From positions 124,001-188,000 of the forward strand of contig BAABWY010000001.1 in assembly GCA_040367435.1 (NCBI GenBank): a stretch of DNA of 64,000 nucleotides. The letters run 5' to 3'. Every line of letters begins with the position of its first letter. Positions within the stretch are counted from its first letter, which is position 1. Position numbers and translations under genes: made by a program. The notes beneath the pieces were generated by a model. The model searched no databases. It saw only the letters and a program-made list of their open reading frames with translations, and was not told where the DNA came from. Shown in pieces: positions 55,910-63,897 of the stretch. Origin of the DNA: Hyphomicrobiales bacterium 4NK60-0047b. Lineage in GTDB: Bacteria > Pseudomonadota > Alphaproteobacteria > Rhizobiales > HXMU1428-3.

Positions 55910-56233
55910 ATGGGTCTTTATAGTATGGGTATTTATAGAAAGTTTTTTATCGCAGTGACGATGCTACTAGCTGTCTCCGCAACTCTCACCATTAACCCAG
56001 GCAACGCTGAAGCAAGATGTAAAAAATTTGGTTTCACAGTCAATGATTATGGCAAAAAAGGCCCAACCGAAGATGCCAAACGCTTACTTGATAAGCACAT
56101 TGCCGAATGGATGGCAAAAAACAATATTAAAAATTATCGCACAAAACCCAAAACAGTTTCATGCAAACTCTTCATAGATGTCATTCTTTTCGATGAATAC
56201 ACATGTAGAGCAGACACGCTAGCGTGTTGGTAG
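55910..56233 (+). CDS. Small secreted protein with conserved cysteines
   Basis: 107 residues. Signal peptide (FFIAVTMLLAVSATLTI, ending NAEA-RC). The mature part has RCKKFGFTVNDYGKKGPTED, a helix with HIAEWMAKNNIKNY, then KTVSCKLFIDVILF and two closing cysteines (YTCRADTLACW). The W-A-K and C-x-C-end pattern resembles a group of small alphaproteobacterial secreted proteins; function unknown. GAGGTAAAATT precedes the ATG. Confidence 0.65.
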   Translation: MGLYSMGIYRKFFIAVTMLLAVSATLTINPGNAEARCKKFGFTVNDYGKKGPTEDAKRLLDKHIAEWMAKNNIKNYRTKPKTVSCKLFIDVILFDEYTCRADTLACW

Positions 56234-56278
56234 GCGAAATTTTAAATTAATATAAAGTTCAAACGGACATACTTAATA

Positions 56279-56329
56279 AAGCCAGTCTTGGTGGTTAGAT
56301 AAACCCACTCAAATAGACTGGCTTTTTTG
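56279..56329. terminator. Terminator between convergent secreted-protein gene and ispE
   Basis: AAGCCAGTCT/AGACTGGCTT stem with a long loop that itself has GTGG/CCAC pairing, then TTTTTTGC on the plus side. Confidence 0.8.
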
Positions 56330-56336
56330 CAAAAAA

Positions 56337-57356
56337 TTATTCTTCGACTGCTACAATAGACGGCCTAATAAACGTCCCCTCAATCCACCACTTCGGATAC
56401 CTCATCTTTAAATACTTCCCTGCTCTCCTAGCCTCATCTTCGGTTTCAAATAAACCAAAACAAGTGGCACCAGACCCTGAGAGCCGAGAAATCAAACACC
56501 GATCTAGCAAACTGATCTCAGCCAGGACATCACTAATTTTTGGCGCTATTTTCAAAGCCGGCTTGAGCAGATCATTCGGTGCAGTTTGCATATAATCAAT
56601 AACTTCACCTATGGAATGAAAATCAAAATTATGGCGATTATGTAGAATATTTTGGGAAGTTGTTTTTTCTTTGTATTCTTTTGCATTTAAAGCTTCAAAT
56701 ACCAAACCGGTTGGCACAGAAATCCGCGGATTGACTAACAAAAGACCAATAGAAGGAAATGCACCAATTGGTTCCACAAGCTCACCAACACCATGCATAA
56801 GCGCAGGTTCAGAATTCACACATACCGGAATATCCGCACCAAACCGCGAGGCAAACGTCAAAGAATTAAACTTGGAAACATCAACATCTTGCTCAATCAT
56901 AAGGCGACAAAAAAGCCGTATCAAAGCAGCCGCATCAGCGGAGCCCCCCCCAATGCCAGCAGCAACAGGCAACAGTTTATCTAAATTGACAGAACCAATC
57001 GAAACAGTGTGATTACTGATTGAGGAAAATTCATCGATCAATTTTAGACCAACAGTCTCAACCAGATTTGCACCTTCAATATTTTGAGCCTCAGGCCCAG
57101 TAACTTTCAACTGGAAAGGGAGTTCTTTCGAAGGTCCAATCTCTAAAGGCTTCATCCCTAAAGGAAAAGTCTCTGAAGGAATAGTCCCTAATGGCGACCC
57201 ACCACCCAAAAGTGTCAGTCCATCACCAAGGCCAGCAAAAACAACCAAGCTCTCAAGTTGGTGGTAACCATCATCCCGTTTCCCTAAGATGGAAAGAGAA
57301 AGATTAACCTTCGCCCAAGCAGTTTCTTGCAAACAGGCTCCATTAAAATTACTCAT
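56337..57356 (-). CDS. ispE: 4-diphosphocytidyl-2-C-methyl-D-erythritol kinase
   Basis: GHMP kinase of the MEP isoprenoid pathway. 339 residues, about 50 longer than E. coli IspE. AWAKVNLSLSILGKRDDGYH at the N-terminus, ATP loop LPVAAGIGGGSADAAALIR, and C-terminal LSGSGATCFGLFE. The extra length is in a Pro/Gly-rich insertion at about residues 50-85 (SPLGTIPSETFPLGMKPLEI) between the first strands, an exposed region. Downstream of the TPR gene on the same strand, an arrangement usual in Rhizobiales. Confidence 0.95.
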   Translation of the reverse strand: MSNFNGACLQETAWAKVNLSLSILGKRDDGYHQLESLVVFAGLGDGLTLLGGGSPLGTIPSETFPLGMKPLEIGPSKELPFQLKVTGPEAQNIEGANLVETVGLKLIDEFSSISNHTVSIGSVNLDKLLPVAAGIGGGSADAAALIRLFCRLMIEQDVDVSKFNSLTFASRFGADIPVCVNSEPALMHGVGELVEPIGAFPSIGLLLVNPRISVPTGLVFEALNAKEYKEKTTSQNILHNRHNFDFHSIGEVIDYMQTAPNDLLKPALKIAPKISDVLAEISLLDRCLISRLSGSGATCFGLFETEDEARRAGKYLKMRYPKWWIEGTFIRPSIVAVEE

Positions 57357-57461
57357 AAATCTTGCAGTGCTAAAAATTGTGAGAAGTCAGCCTTTAATAA
57401 CCAACATCAGCTTAAAACCCTAGAATGAAGTCCTAACTATATTGCTAGGTTTTATAGCGTC

Positions 57462-59192
57462 TTATTTTTCTTTAAGAGACGCTTTAGCTTGACGCTTTAC
57501 AGGAAGTCCTTCAATCATTTTCTTATTGATCTGTTTAATTAGCTCATCAGTTGGCTCTAAACTAAGCACTTGTTTCCATTGAAAACGCGCTTCATTTTTC
57601 CGCCCAACCCGCCAATAAACATCACCCAAATGATCATTAATCACCGGATCATCAGGGCGAAGCATGACAGCTTTTTCCAAAATAGTAACTGCTTGTTTAT
57701 ATTGGCCAAGTCGGTAATGAGCCCAACCTAAGCTATCAACATAATACCCGCTATTCGGCTTTAATTTCACAGCTTTTCGAATAAGCTTCATTGCGTTTGA
57801 TAAATTAAGGTTTTGATCCACCCAACTATAACCAAGGTAGTTCAAAACATCAGGACGGTTCGGACTAAGTTTCAAAGCTGACTTAAAATCTTTCTCAGCT
57901 TTTGGCCATTCTTTTGAACGCTCATAACTAATCCCACGGCCATAATAATAGAACCAATCACTTGGGCGAGGTTTTTCTAAAAGAGAAATCGCCTTACTAT
58001 AGTTTACAGCAGCCTCAGAATACTTCTTTTCATCTAAATAAAGTTTGCCCAGCGCATTAAACAAATCAATATCGGTCGAGTATTTTTCACGCAACTCTTC
58101 AAGCACTTGTATAGCCGTACCAGTTTTTTCTTTAGAGCTAAGAGATTGAGCCTTCAAAATTTGCGCATCAAGCCAAATAGGCTCTTCTTGCCCAATACCG
58201 CTAAGATAAACGATTGAGCGATCATATTTCTTCACCCGGTAAAGCAAACTCGCTAAAGAATAATCTGCCGCTGCAAATTCAGGACGCAATAACCGCGCCA
58301 TCTGCAAGAAAATAAGCCCATCATCAACGCCACCATTCTCTGCACGGCGATCTCCAAGGCTAAAGAAAATTTCCGCTAACCCTTCTTGAGCCGTTTGTAC
58401 ATGAGAGGCCATAGGAATTTTTGCTTTAATCTTCTTTTCAATCAACAACAAATCGGGATGTCTAAAACGAGCTCTGGAAAAATGTTTATTTAAAACAGTC
58501 AGAGCAGCACGTCTTTGATTATTCTTCGCTAAAAATTGCGCGTAAGAACCAACAAGACGAACCATTTGATGGTACTTCCTATAAAGTCGTGAGTACGCTT
58601 TTTGAGCGTCTTTAACTTTGCCATTCACATCCGCAATCAAAGCCCGGTGATATTGCTGATAATCACGAACCCAATCTGTGTCAGATTTTTGATTTAACAG
58701 TTTCATCGCTTGTTGGTATTTGCCTTGTTCAGACAAAATCCAGGCTTGAGAAATTTTTTCAATCAAAGCGCTAAGAGGGCCATCATTGCTGGCTAGAAAG
58801 TGAGCTTCAGCAGCACTATAATTTTTCAGACGAAATTCATCAACACCGCGATAGAGCCGCGCAAACGGATGGGCTGAATCAATTTTAATGAGTTTTTTGC
58901 TTAAATCAGAGGCAAGCGACCAATCCCCGCCCATAAGTTCAAGTAAAAAAGATTGTTCTAAAATTCTTTTATTATTCGGCTCATAATCAAGGGCACGGCG
59001 CATATAAAGAGCGGCCTCACCTGTATCATGTTTAGAGCTAGCATAACGCCCCGCTAAATAACTGCCAAGAAATGAATTTGATTGTAAATCAGGCAGAGAT
59101 TTTTCAGCCAAAACACCTCCGCTTAACAGAAGAGCTCCACTGATACTAAACACACATAGTAGTGTGGCAACGGGTGAAAGAAATTTTTTCAT
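57462..59192 (-). CDS. Secreted tetratricopeptide-repeat protein
   Basis: 576 residues. Signal peptide (LLCVFSISGALLLSGGVLA), then more than ten TPR-like helical pairs, with the clearest near the C-terminus: AVNYSKAISLLEKPRPSDWF, YLGYSWVDQNLNLSNAMKLI, YVDSLGWAHYRLGQYKQAV and DHLGDVYWRVGRKNEARFQW. This TPR protein is a common neighbour of ispE in Rhizobiales. A role as an envelope scaffold is likely, but no partner can be named. Confidence 0.88.
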   Translation of the reverse strand: MKKFLSPVATLLCVFSISGALLLSGGVLAEKSLPDLQSNSFLGSYLAGRYASSKHDTGEAALYMRRALDYEPNNKRILEQSFLLELMGGDWSLASDLSKKLIKIDSAHPFARLYRGVDEFRLKNYSAAEAHFLASNDGPLSALIEKISQAWILSEQGKYQQAMKLLNQKSDTDWVRDYQQYHRALIADVNGKVKDAQKAYSRLYRKYHQMVRLVGSYAQFLAKNNQRRAALTVLNKHFSRARFRHPDLLLIEKKIKAKIPMASHVQTAQEGLAEIFFSLGDRRAENGGVDDGLIFLQMARLLRPEFAAADYSLASLLYRVKKYDRSIVYLSGIGQEEPIWLDAQILKAQSLSSKEKTGTAIQVLEELREKYSTDIDLFNALGKLYLDEKKYSEAAVNYSKAISLLEKPRPSDWFYYYGRGISYERSKEWPKAEKDFKSALKLSPNRPDVLNYLGYSWVDQNLNLSNAMKLIRKAVKLKPNSGYYVDSLGWAHYRLGQYKQAVTILEKAVMLRPDDPVINDHLGDVYWRVGRKNEARFQWKQVLSLEPTDELIKQINKKMIEGLPVKRQAKASLKEK

Positions 59193-59334
59193 ATAAGTCG
59201 CTATCCATTAATGAAATGCCATTCTGGTAAAGATGGCCTGTTTTGCAGGTCTTCGCAAGTCACAATGCACCTTTATTAAGCTAACTATGTGGCAGCATTC
59301 GTGCATAAATCGGCGGTCATTTAACAAGTCCAGA

Positions 59335-59402
59335 TAAAAAAATGCCGCTAAAGTTGATAAAAACAGTCAAACAACTGCAATTAATCAACTTTAGCGGCAT
59401 TT
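59335..59402 (-). terminator. Terminator of ETF-QO gene
   Basis: Perfect 19-bp stem (AAATGCCGCTAAAGTTGAT and its complement) with a long loop, followed on the minus strand by a T run. It is 60 nt past the stop codon. Confidence 0.85.
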
Positions 59403-59463
59403 ATTAAATAGAACTGACAATCTTCAAATTATTGTCAAATTGAAGTTAACAAACCAAAATCAT

Positions 59464-61143
59464 TTACATATTTGGGTAGTTTGGTCCCCCGCCACCTTCT
59501 GGAGTAATCCATGTAATGTTTTGTGCAGGATCCTTAATATCGCAGGTTTTACAATGAACACAATTTTGCGAATTAATCTGAAAACGAGGATCTTTCCCCT
59601 CTTCAGTTATCACCTCATAAACGCCAGCCGGGCAATAGAGTTGCGCCGGTTCGGCATATTCAGGTAAATTCTGTTCAATAGGAATAGACGCATCCGCCAG
59701 CTGCAAATGTACAGGCTGCTCTTCACCATGATTGGTCGCGGAAAAACTCACATTCGTCAGGCGATCAAAAGAAAGAACACCATCTGGTTTCGGGTAAGTG
59801 ATCTTAGAATAATCAGCCGCCTTACCAGTGCTTTCAGCATCATTCTTACCATGGCTCAAAGTGCCAAGAATGTTAAACTTAAAGATGGTCGCAAACCACA
59901 TATCAAAACCACCAAGCGTCAAGCCACCAAGCGGACCAAACTTGCCATTTAACGGCGCAACATTTCGAACAGGTTTCAAATCTTTCCCAATGAGACCAGA
60001 TCTGAGCTCAGAATCATAATCATGTAACTCATCACCGGAGCGTTCAGCTCCAATAGCCTTGTGAGCAGCTTCTGCTGCTGCAATACCAGAAAGCATCGCA
60101 TTATGATTGCCTTTAATCCGAGGCAAGTTCACCAAGCCCGCTGAACAACCAAGCAAAGCACCCCCAGGAAACACTGTTTTAGGTATAGATTGATACCCCC
60201 CCTTAGTCACAACACGTGCACCATAAGATACACGTTTGCCTCCCTCTAAAACTTCAGAAATCTCAGGATGATGTTTCCAGCGCTGAAATTCATTGTAAGG
60301 AGACAAGTGTGGGTTTTTATAATTAAGATCAACGATGTAACCAACATAAACCTGATTGTCTTCCAAATGATACATGAAAGAACCACCACCATTTTTCAAA
60401 CCCAACGGCCAACCCATCGTATGAGTGACTTCACCTAACCGATGGTTTTCTGGCTTTACTTCCCAAATCTCTTTAATGCCAAGACCAAATTTAGGTACAT
60501 CGCAATTGGCATCAAGGTCGTATTTAGCAATCACTTCTTTAGAAAGGGATCCACGCGCCCCTTCAGAAAGCATCACATACTTACCGTTCAAAATCATACC
60601 TGGCTCATAGTTCGGGCCCGGCGTGCCATCTTTTTCCCGGCCAAACTCACCAGCAACAACACCAGTGACTTCGCCCTTCTTACCATCAACAGCGTCACCA
60701 TAGATCAATTCAGAGCACGCCATATTCGGAAAGACTTCAACGCCCATCGCTTCAGCTTGTTCAGCCATCCACCGACAAACATTACCCATTGAAACAATGT
60801 AATTACCATGATTGTTCATCAATGGCGGCATCAAAAAATTTGGAATACGCAATGATCCAGCTGGCCCAAAAATCATAAACTTATCGCTGGTCACTTTTGT
60901 GTTTAAGGGAGCTCCCTTTTCCTTCCAGTCAGGAATAAGTTTATCCAAACCAATCGGGTCTAAAACAGCACCAGAAAGAATGTGAGCCCCAACCTCAGAC
61001 CCCTTTTCCAAGACGACAACATTTATATCTTCATCCAGTTGCTTTAAACGGATCGCAGCTGAAAGCCCCGCAGGCCCAGCGCCAACAATAACAACATCAA
61101 AATCCATTGCATCCCGTTCAGGAAGCTCAGACTGATCAACCAT
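59464..61143 (-). CDS. Electron-transfer flavoprotein-ubiquinone oxidoreductase
   Basis: Membrane-associated enzyme passing electrons from ETF to ubiquinone. About 559 residues from the ATG at 61143, which has GAGGAG six bases upstream. FAD-binding VVIVGAGPAGLSAAIRLKQ near the N-terminus, ubiquinone region LKNGGGSFMYHLEDNQVYVG, second FAD motif LLGCSAGLVNLPRIKGNHNA, and C-terminal 4Fe-4S ligands QNCVHCKTCDIKDPAQNI. The end GGGGPNYPNM is canonical. It is divergent from the uracil-DNA glycosylase gene. Confidence 0.97.
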   Translation of the reverse strand: MVDQSELPERDAMDFDVVIVGAGPAGLSAAIRLKQLDEDINVVVLEKGSEVGAHILSGAVLDPIGLDKLIPDWKEKGAPLNTKVTSDKFMIFGPAGSLRIPNFLMPPLMNNHGNYIVSMGNVCRWMAEQAEAMGVEVFPNMACSELIYGDAVDGKKGEVTGVVAGEFGREKDGTPGPNYEPGMILNGKYVMLSEGARGSLSKEVIAKYDLDANCDVPKFGLGIKEIWEVKPENHRLGEVTHTMGWPLGLKNGGGSFMYHLEDNQVYVGYIVDLNYKNPHLSPYNEFQRWKHHPEISEVLEGGKRVSYGARVVTKGGYQSIPKTVFPGGALLGCSAGLVNLPRIKGNHNAMLSGIAAAEAAHKAIGAERSGDELHDYDSELRSGLIGKDLKPVRNVAPLNGKFGPLGGLTLGGFDMWFATIFKFNILGTLSHGKNDAESTGKAADYSKITYPKPDGVLSFDRLTNVSFSATNHGEEQPVHLQLADASIPIEQNLPEYAEPAQLYCPAGVYEVITEEGKDPRFQINSQNCVHCKTCDIKDPAQNITWITPEGGGGPNYPNM

Positions 61144-61231
61144 AAAAATCTCCTCTAACGCTGGCGGCGCTTTTTCCAACAATTCATTTTTTGCACCAGC
61201 AACAAGCTCATGTTAGATGTTTAATCTCTAA

Positions 61232-62206
61232 ATGACGAGACGGGCAAGAGTACAAATGGAAAAAACCGCAGAAAAATCACTGAAACGGTCAGATTTCCAA
61301 GCTATTTTAGCTTGGTATGAAGATATGGGCGTGGTCTCTGCGAGCATTGAAACTCCTATTAACTGGTTTGAAGAGGGACAAACCATTGACCAATCCCCCA
61401 TTACAAACCTCTTAAAATCACCAAAAAACACAAATAATAGGCCTGATATAAGCAAAAAAAATCAGCAACAGGTAAATCAGCAGCGGCATAACAATCAAGC
61501 AATAAGCGCTAGCGAGCGAGCAAATACGGCATCCAATATCCTCTCTGAAAGCAAATCACAGCATCAAACTCTAAATAGCCCTCAAAGAGCGGCTCCTTTA
61601 TCTCTTCCATCTTTAGAAAAAGCCAAAGAACTGGCCAGTCAATGCACCTCACTTGATAATTTAAGAGAGACATTATCTGAGTTTGACGGCTGCGGCCTAA
61701 AAAGAACTGCCAAAAACCTTGTCTTTTATAGAGGAGAAGCCAAAGCAGATCTCATGATTATTGGTGAAGCACCAGGGCGCGAAGAAGATATTGTCGGCAA
61801 ACCCTTTGTAGGCGCCGCCGGACAATTACTGGATCGCATGTTAAAAGCCATCGAAATTGAGAGTAGTTCAGCCCATATAACCAATCTCGTCTATTGGCGG
61901 CCTCCAGGAAACCGTGCGCCAACTTTAGAAGAAACCGCCATTTGTCGCCCGTTCTTAGATAAACAGATAGAATTAGTCGCTCCAAAACACATTCTTCTTT
62001 TAGGAGGAGAAGCTGCCAAACAAATTTATCAAACAACAACAGGCATCACAAAAATTAGAGGCAAATGGAAGAAAATCCCTGATAGCCCTCATAAAATGGA
62101 CACTTTAGCAACGTTTCATCCAACATATCTCTTACGCACCCCCATAGCCAAACGCCTAGTTTGGCACGATCTACAATTATTAAGAGATAAACTAGCAACC
62201 AATTGA
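61232..62206 (+). CDS. Family 4-like uracil-DNA glycosylase lacking Fe-S cysteines
   Basis: 324 residues. A ~140-residue N-terminal extension, Gln/Asn/Ser-rich in its second half, precedes a UDG domain: LMIIGEAPGREEDIVGKPFV, GAAGQLLDRMLKAI, ITNLVYWRPPGNRAPTLEE and ATFHPTYLLRTP. In Fe-S family 4 enzymes cysteines occupy a CxxC before the first motif and a KCRPPGNR position; here these read FDGC and YWRPPGNR. Only Cys in DGCGL and in ICRPFL remain, so cluster binding is unlikely. The gene overlaps or abuts the GyrI-like gene. Activity on uracil is inferred. Confidence 0.88.
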   Translation: MTRRARVQMEKTAEKSLKRSDFQAILAWYEDMGVVSASIETPINWFEEGQTIDQSPITNLLKSPKNTNNRPDISKKNQQQVNQQRHNNQAISASERANTASNILSESKSQHQTLNSPQRAAPLSLPSLEKAKELASQCTSLDNLRETLSEFDGCGLKRTAKNLVFYRGEAKADLMIIGEAPGREEDIVGKPFVGAAGQLLDRMLKAIEIESSSAHITNLVYWRPPGNRAPTLEETAICRPFLDKQIELVAPKHILLLGGEAAKQIYQTTTGITKIRGKWKKIPDSPHKMDTLATFHPTYLLRTPIAKRLVWHDLQLLRDKLATN

Positions 62207-62214
62207 AAGAGCTG

Positions 62215-62688
62215 ATGATGGATGTAAGAATAGAAACTCTTGAAGCTTTAAAACTCATTTCTTCTGTTGGTCTAGGCGCTTACCCACAATCAGCGCCAAA
62301 AGCCTGGGATCAATTATTCACGGGCCTAAAAAAGTTAGAAGGCATCACACCAAAACAAATGATTGGTTTTGGCATGGATGATCCCAGCCTCACCCCGATG
62401 CCTTTAACCAGATATGTTGCATCAACAACTTTTGATGGTGAGTTTAAGGAAGAAACAGATCTCAATCTTTTTCAAATGGAAATAAAGGCCGGTAAATACG
62501 CCATTTACACGATGAAAGGCCCGTACCATAATATGCCCGTTGAATTTGCAAAGTTGAAGAACGAATGGTTGCCAGGCTCAAATGAAACCCTCGATTGTTC
62601 ACGGCCTTTGCTGGAAATTTACCTCAATGACCCATTTGAGGTACCAGAGGCAGAATATTTAACAGATCTCCATCTTCCACTGAAATAA
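62215..62688 (+). CDS. GyrI-like (SOUL/AraC effector-binding-type) protein
   Basis: About 157 residues. The fold of GyrI-like ligand-binding domains is suggested by SVGLGAYPQSAPKAWDQLFT, QMIGFGMDDPSLTP, AGKYAIYTMKGPYHNMPVEF, LKNEWLPGSN and RPLLEIYLNDPFEVPEAEYL with TDLHLPL at the end. No DNA-binding domain is attached. The start is chosen at the ATG at 62215, near an AAAGAG; translation is probably coupled to the glycosylase gene just upstream. Confidence 0.85.
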   Translation: MMDVRIETLEALKLISSVGLGAYPQSAPKAWDQLFTGLKKLEGITPKQMIGFGMDDPSLTPMPLTRYVASTTFDGEFKEETDLNLFQMEIKAGKYAIYTMKGPYHNMPVEFAKLKNEWLPGSNETLDCSRPLLEIYLNDPFEVPEAEYLTDLHLPLK

Positions 62689-62793
62689 AAAAATCGCACT
62701 AATAAATACACAAATGCAAAATTGATTGCATTAAATCTCCAAACCTTATAAGATGCATATAATATACATCTATATTCAATAGGAGTGAAGCTT

Positions 62794-62958
62794 ATGCAAC
62801 TACTCAACTTGTTTTTATCTATTTTCTTTGCACCAGGGAATTATGTATTAAAAAAAGCGGGAATCACCATTGAAGAAGATGGCGGCATACTCCGCTCTTT
62901 CATTAATATGTGTGTTTGGGGGCTTCTAGCCATCATTGGAGTTGTGGTCTGTATCTAG
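62794..62958 (+). CDS. Small membrane protein, 54 aa
   Basis: Encodes MQLLNLFLSIFFAPGNYVLK, a short charged middle (KAGITIEEDGGILRS) and a hydrophobic end (FINMCVWGLLAIIGVVVCI). Two membrane segments separated by a loop are predicted. AGGAGTGAAG lies six bases upstream of the ATG, a strong site. Composition and reading frame make a real gene likely; no family recognised. Confidence 0.7.
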   Translation: MQLLNLFLSIFFAPGNYVLKKAGITIEEDGGILRSFINMCVWGLLAIIGVVVCI

Positions 62959-63106
62959 CCAAAACCCCAGCTCCCATACCACTATCCCCAAAAAAGCAAC
63001 AGATCATCGGTGTTTCAGCGATTGTTATTTGACACATCTCAATCAATCACCCAATAAATGGCAATAGGATATATTTGTAACCTCAATAAATTAAAGAGAA
63101 AAGTCC

Positions 63107-63643
63107 ATGGCCGGCATCGATGAAACACGTCCCTTCACACCAATAACCATTGCGGTTTTAACTGTTTCTGACACAAGAACTGAAAATGATGACAAGTCAG
63201 GTACCCTTCTCTCAAACATGCTTGTCGAGGCAGGCCACAATTTGGCTGAGAGCTCAATTGTAAAAGATGATATTCCCGCCATTCAAACCCAAATCAACAA
63301 ATGGGTTGATGACAAAACAATCGACGCAATCATCACCACCGGTGGCACAGGCTTTACCGGTAGAGACGTCACGCCAGATGCAGTTAAACCCTTGTTTGAT
63401 AAAGAAATTGATGGGTTCTCAGCCCTGTTTCATCAATTGTCATATGAAAAAATCGGCACATCCACCATCCAGTCACGCGCCTGTGGCGGCCTGATAAAAG
63501 ACACTTTCGTTTTTTGTGTTCCAGGCTCACCCGGCGCGTGTAAAGATGCCTGGCACGGCATCCTAAAATATCAACTAGACAGCCGCCACCGCCCCTGCAA
63601 CTTCGTAGAAATCATGCCCCGCCTCATGGAACACATATCGTAA
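63107..63643 (+). CDS. moaB: Molybdenum cofactor biosynthesis protein B
   Basis: 178 residues of the MogA/MoaB fold: AVLTVSDTRTENDDKSG, substrate loop ITTGGTGFTGRDVTPDAV, FSALFHQLSYEKIGTSTIQS, and the MPT-binding FCVPGSPGACKDAW. Acts in adenylylation of molybdopterin or as its regulator-like paralogue; the name follows length and sequence. No other Mo-cofactor gene is in the window. Confidence 0.95.
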   Translation: MAGIDETRPFTPITIAVLTVSDTRTENDDKSGTLLSNMLVEAGHNLAESSIVKDDIPAIQTQINKWVDDKTIDAIITTGGTGFTGRDVTPDAVKPLFDKEIDGFSALFHQLSYEKIGTSTIQSRACGGLIKDTFVFCVPGSPGACKDAWHGILKYQLDSRHRPCNFVEIMPRLMEHIS

Positions 63644-63727
63644 AATCTTGTCGGGCAATTGCATCTCATGAATTCAAATGCCACTAAAATCTTAGAATAA
63701 TTATAGTAACAAACATTCTATCAGATA

Positions 63728-63860
63728 AATGAGTTCAGCCCATTTCGGGCTGAAGGACATGGCAGCAAAGCTGCCCGGTGCCTAGCGCCGCCCCTCGGAA
63801 GCAGACAGTGCGGATGCGTAGTAGGCATCTGAAGCACAACAAAAGAGCCCGTGAGAGATA
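63728..63860 (+). repeat. Modular stem-loop element, copy 9
   Basis: Begins without GAAGAAGG: S1 TTCAGCCC/GGGCTGAA, GGACATG, S2 GGCAGC/GCTGCC, S3 GGTGC/GCGCC, GCCCCTCGGAAGC, then S4 with module C (CGGATGCGTAGTAGGCATCT) and CAACAAAAGAGCCCGTGAGA. The final 60 nt are almost identical to copy 1, 59 kb away, implying recent spread or gene conversion. Confidence 0.85.
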
Positions 63861-63862
63861 AA

Positions 63863-63897
63863 AAAAACCTACCAGTTTTGTTAACAAACTGGTAGGT
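63863..63897 (-). terminator. Terminator reading from the right edge
   Basis: ACCTACCAGTTT/AAACTGGTAGGT 12-bp stem with a 7-nt loop, followed on the minus strand by a T run. It implies a minus-strand gene ending just beyond it; the window's last 60 bases are open on that strand in one frame down to a TAA at 63936, too short to identify. Confidence 0.75.
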
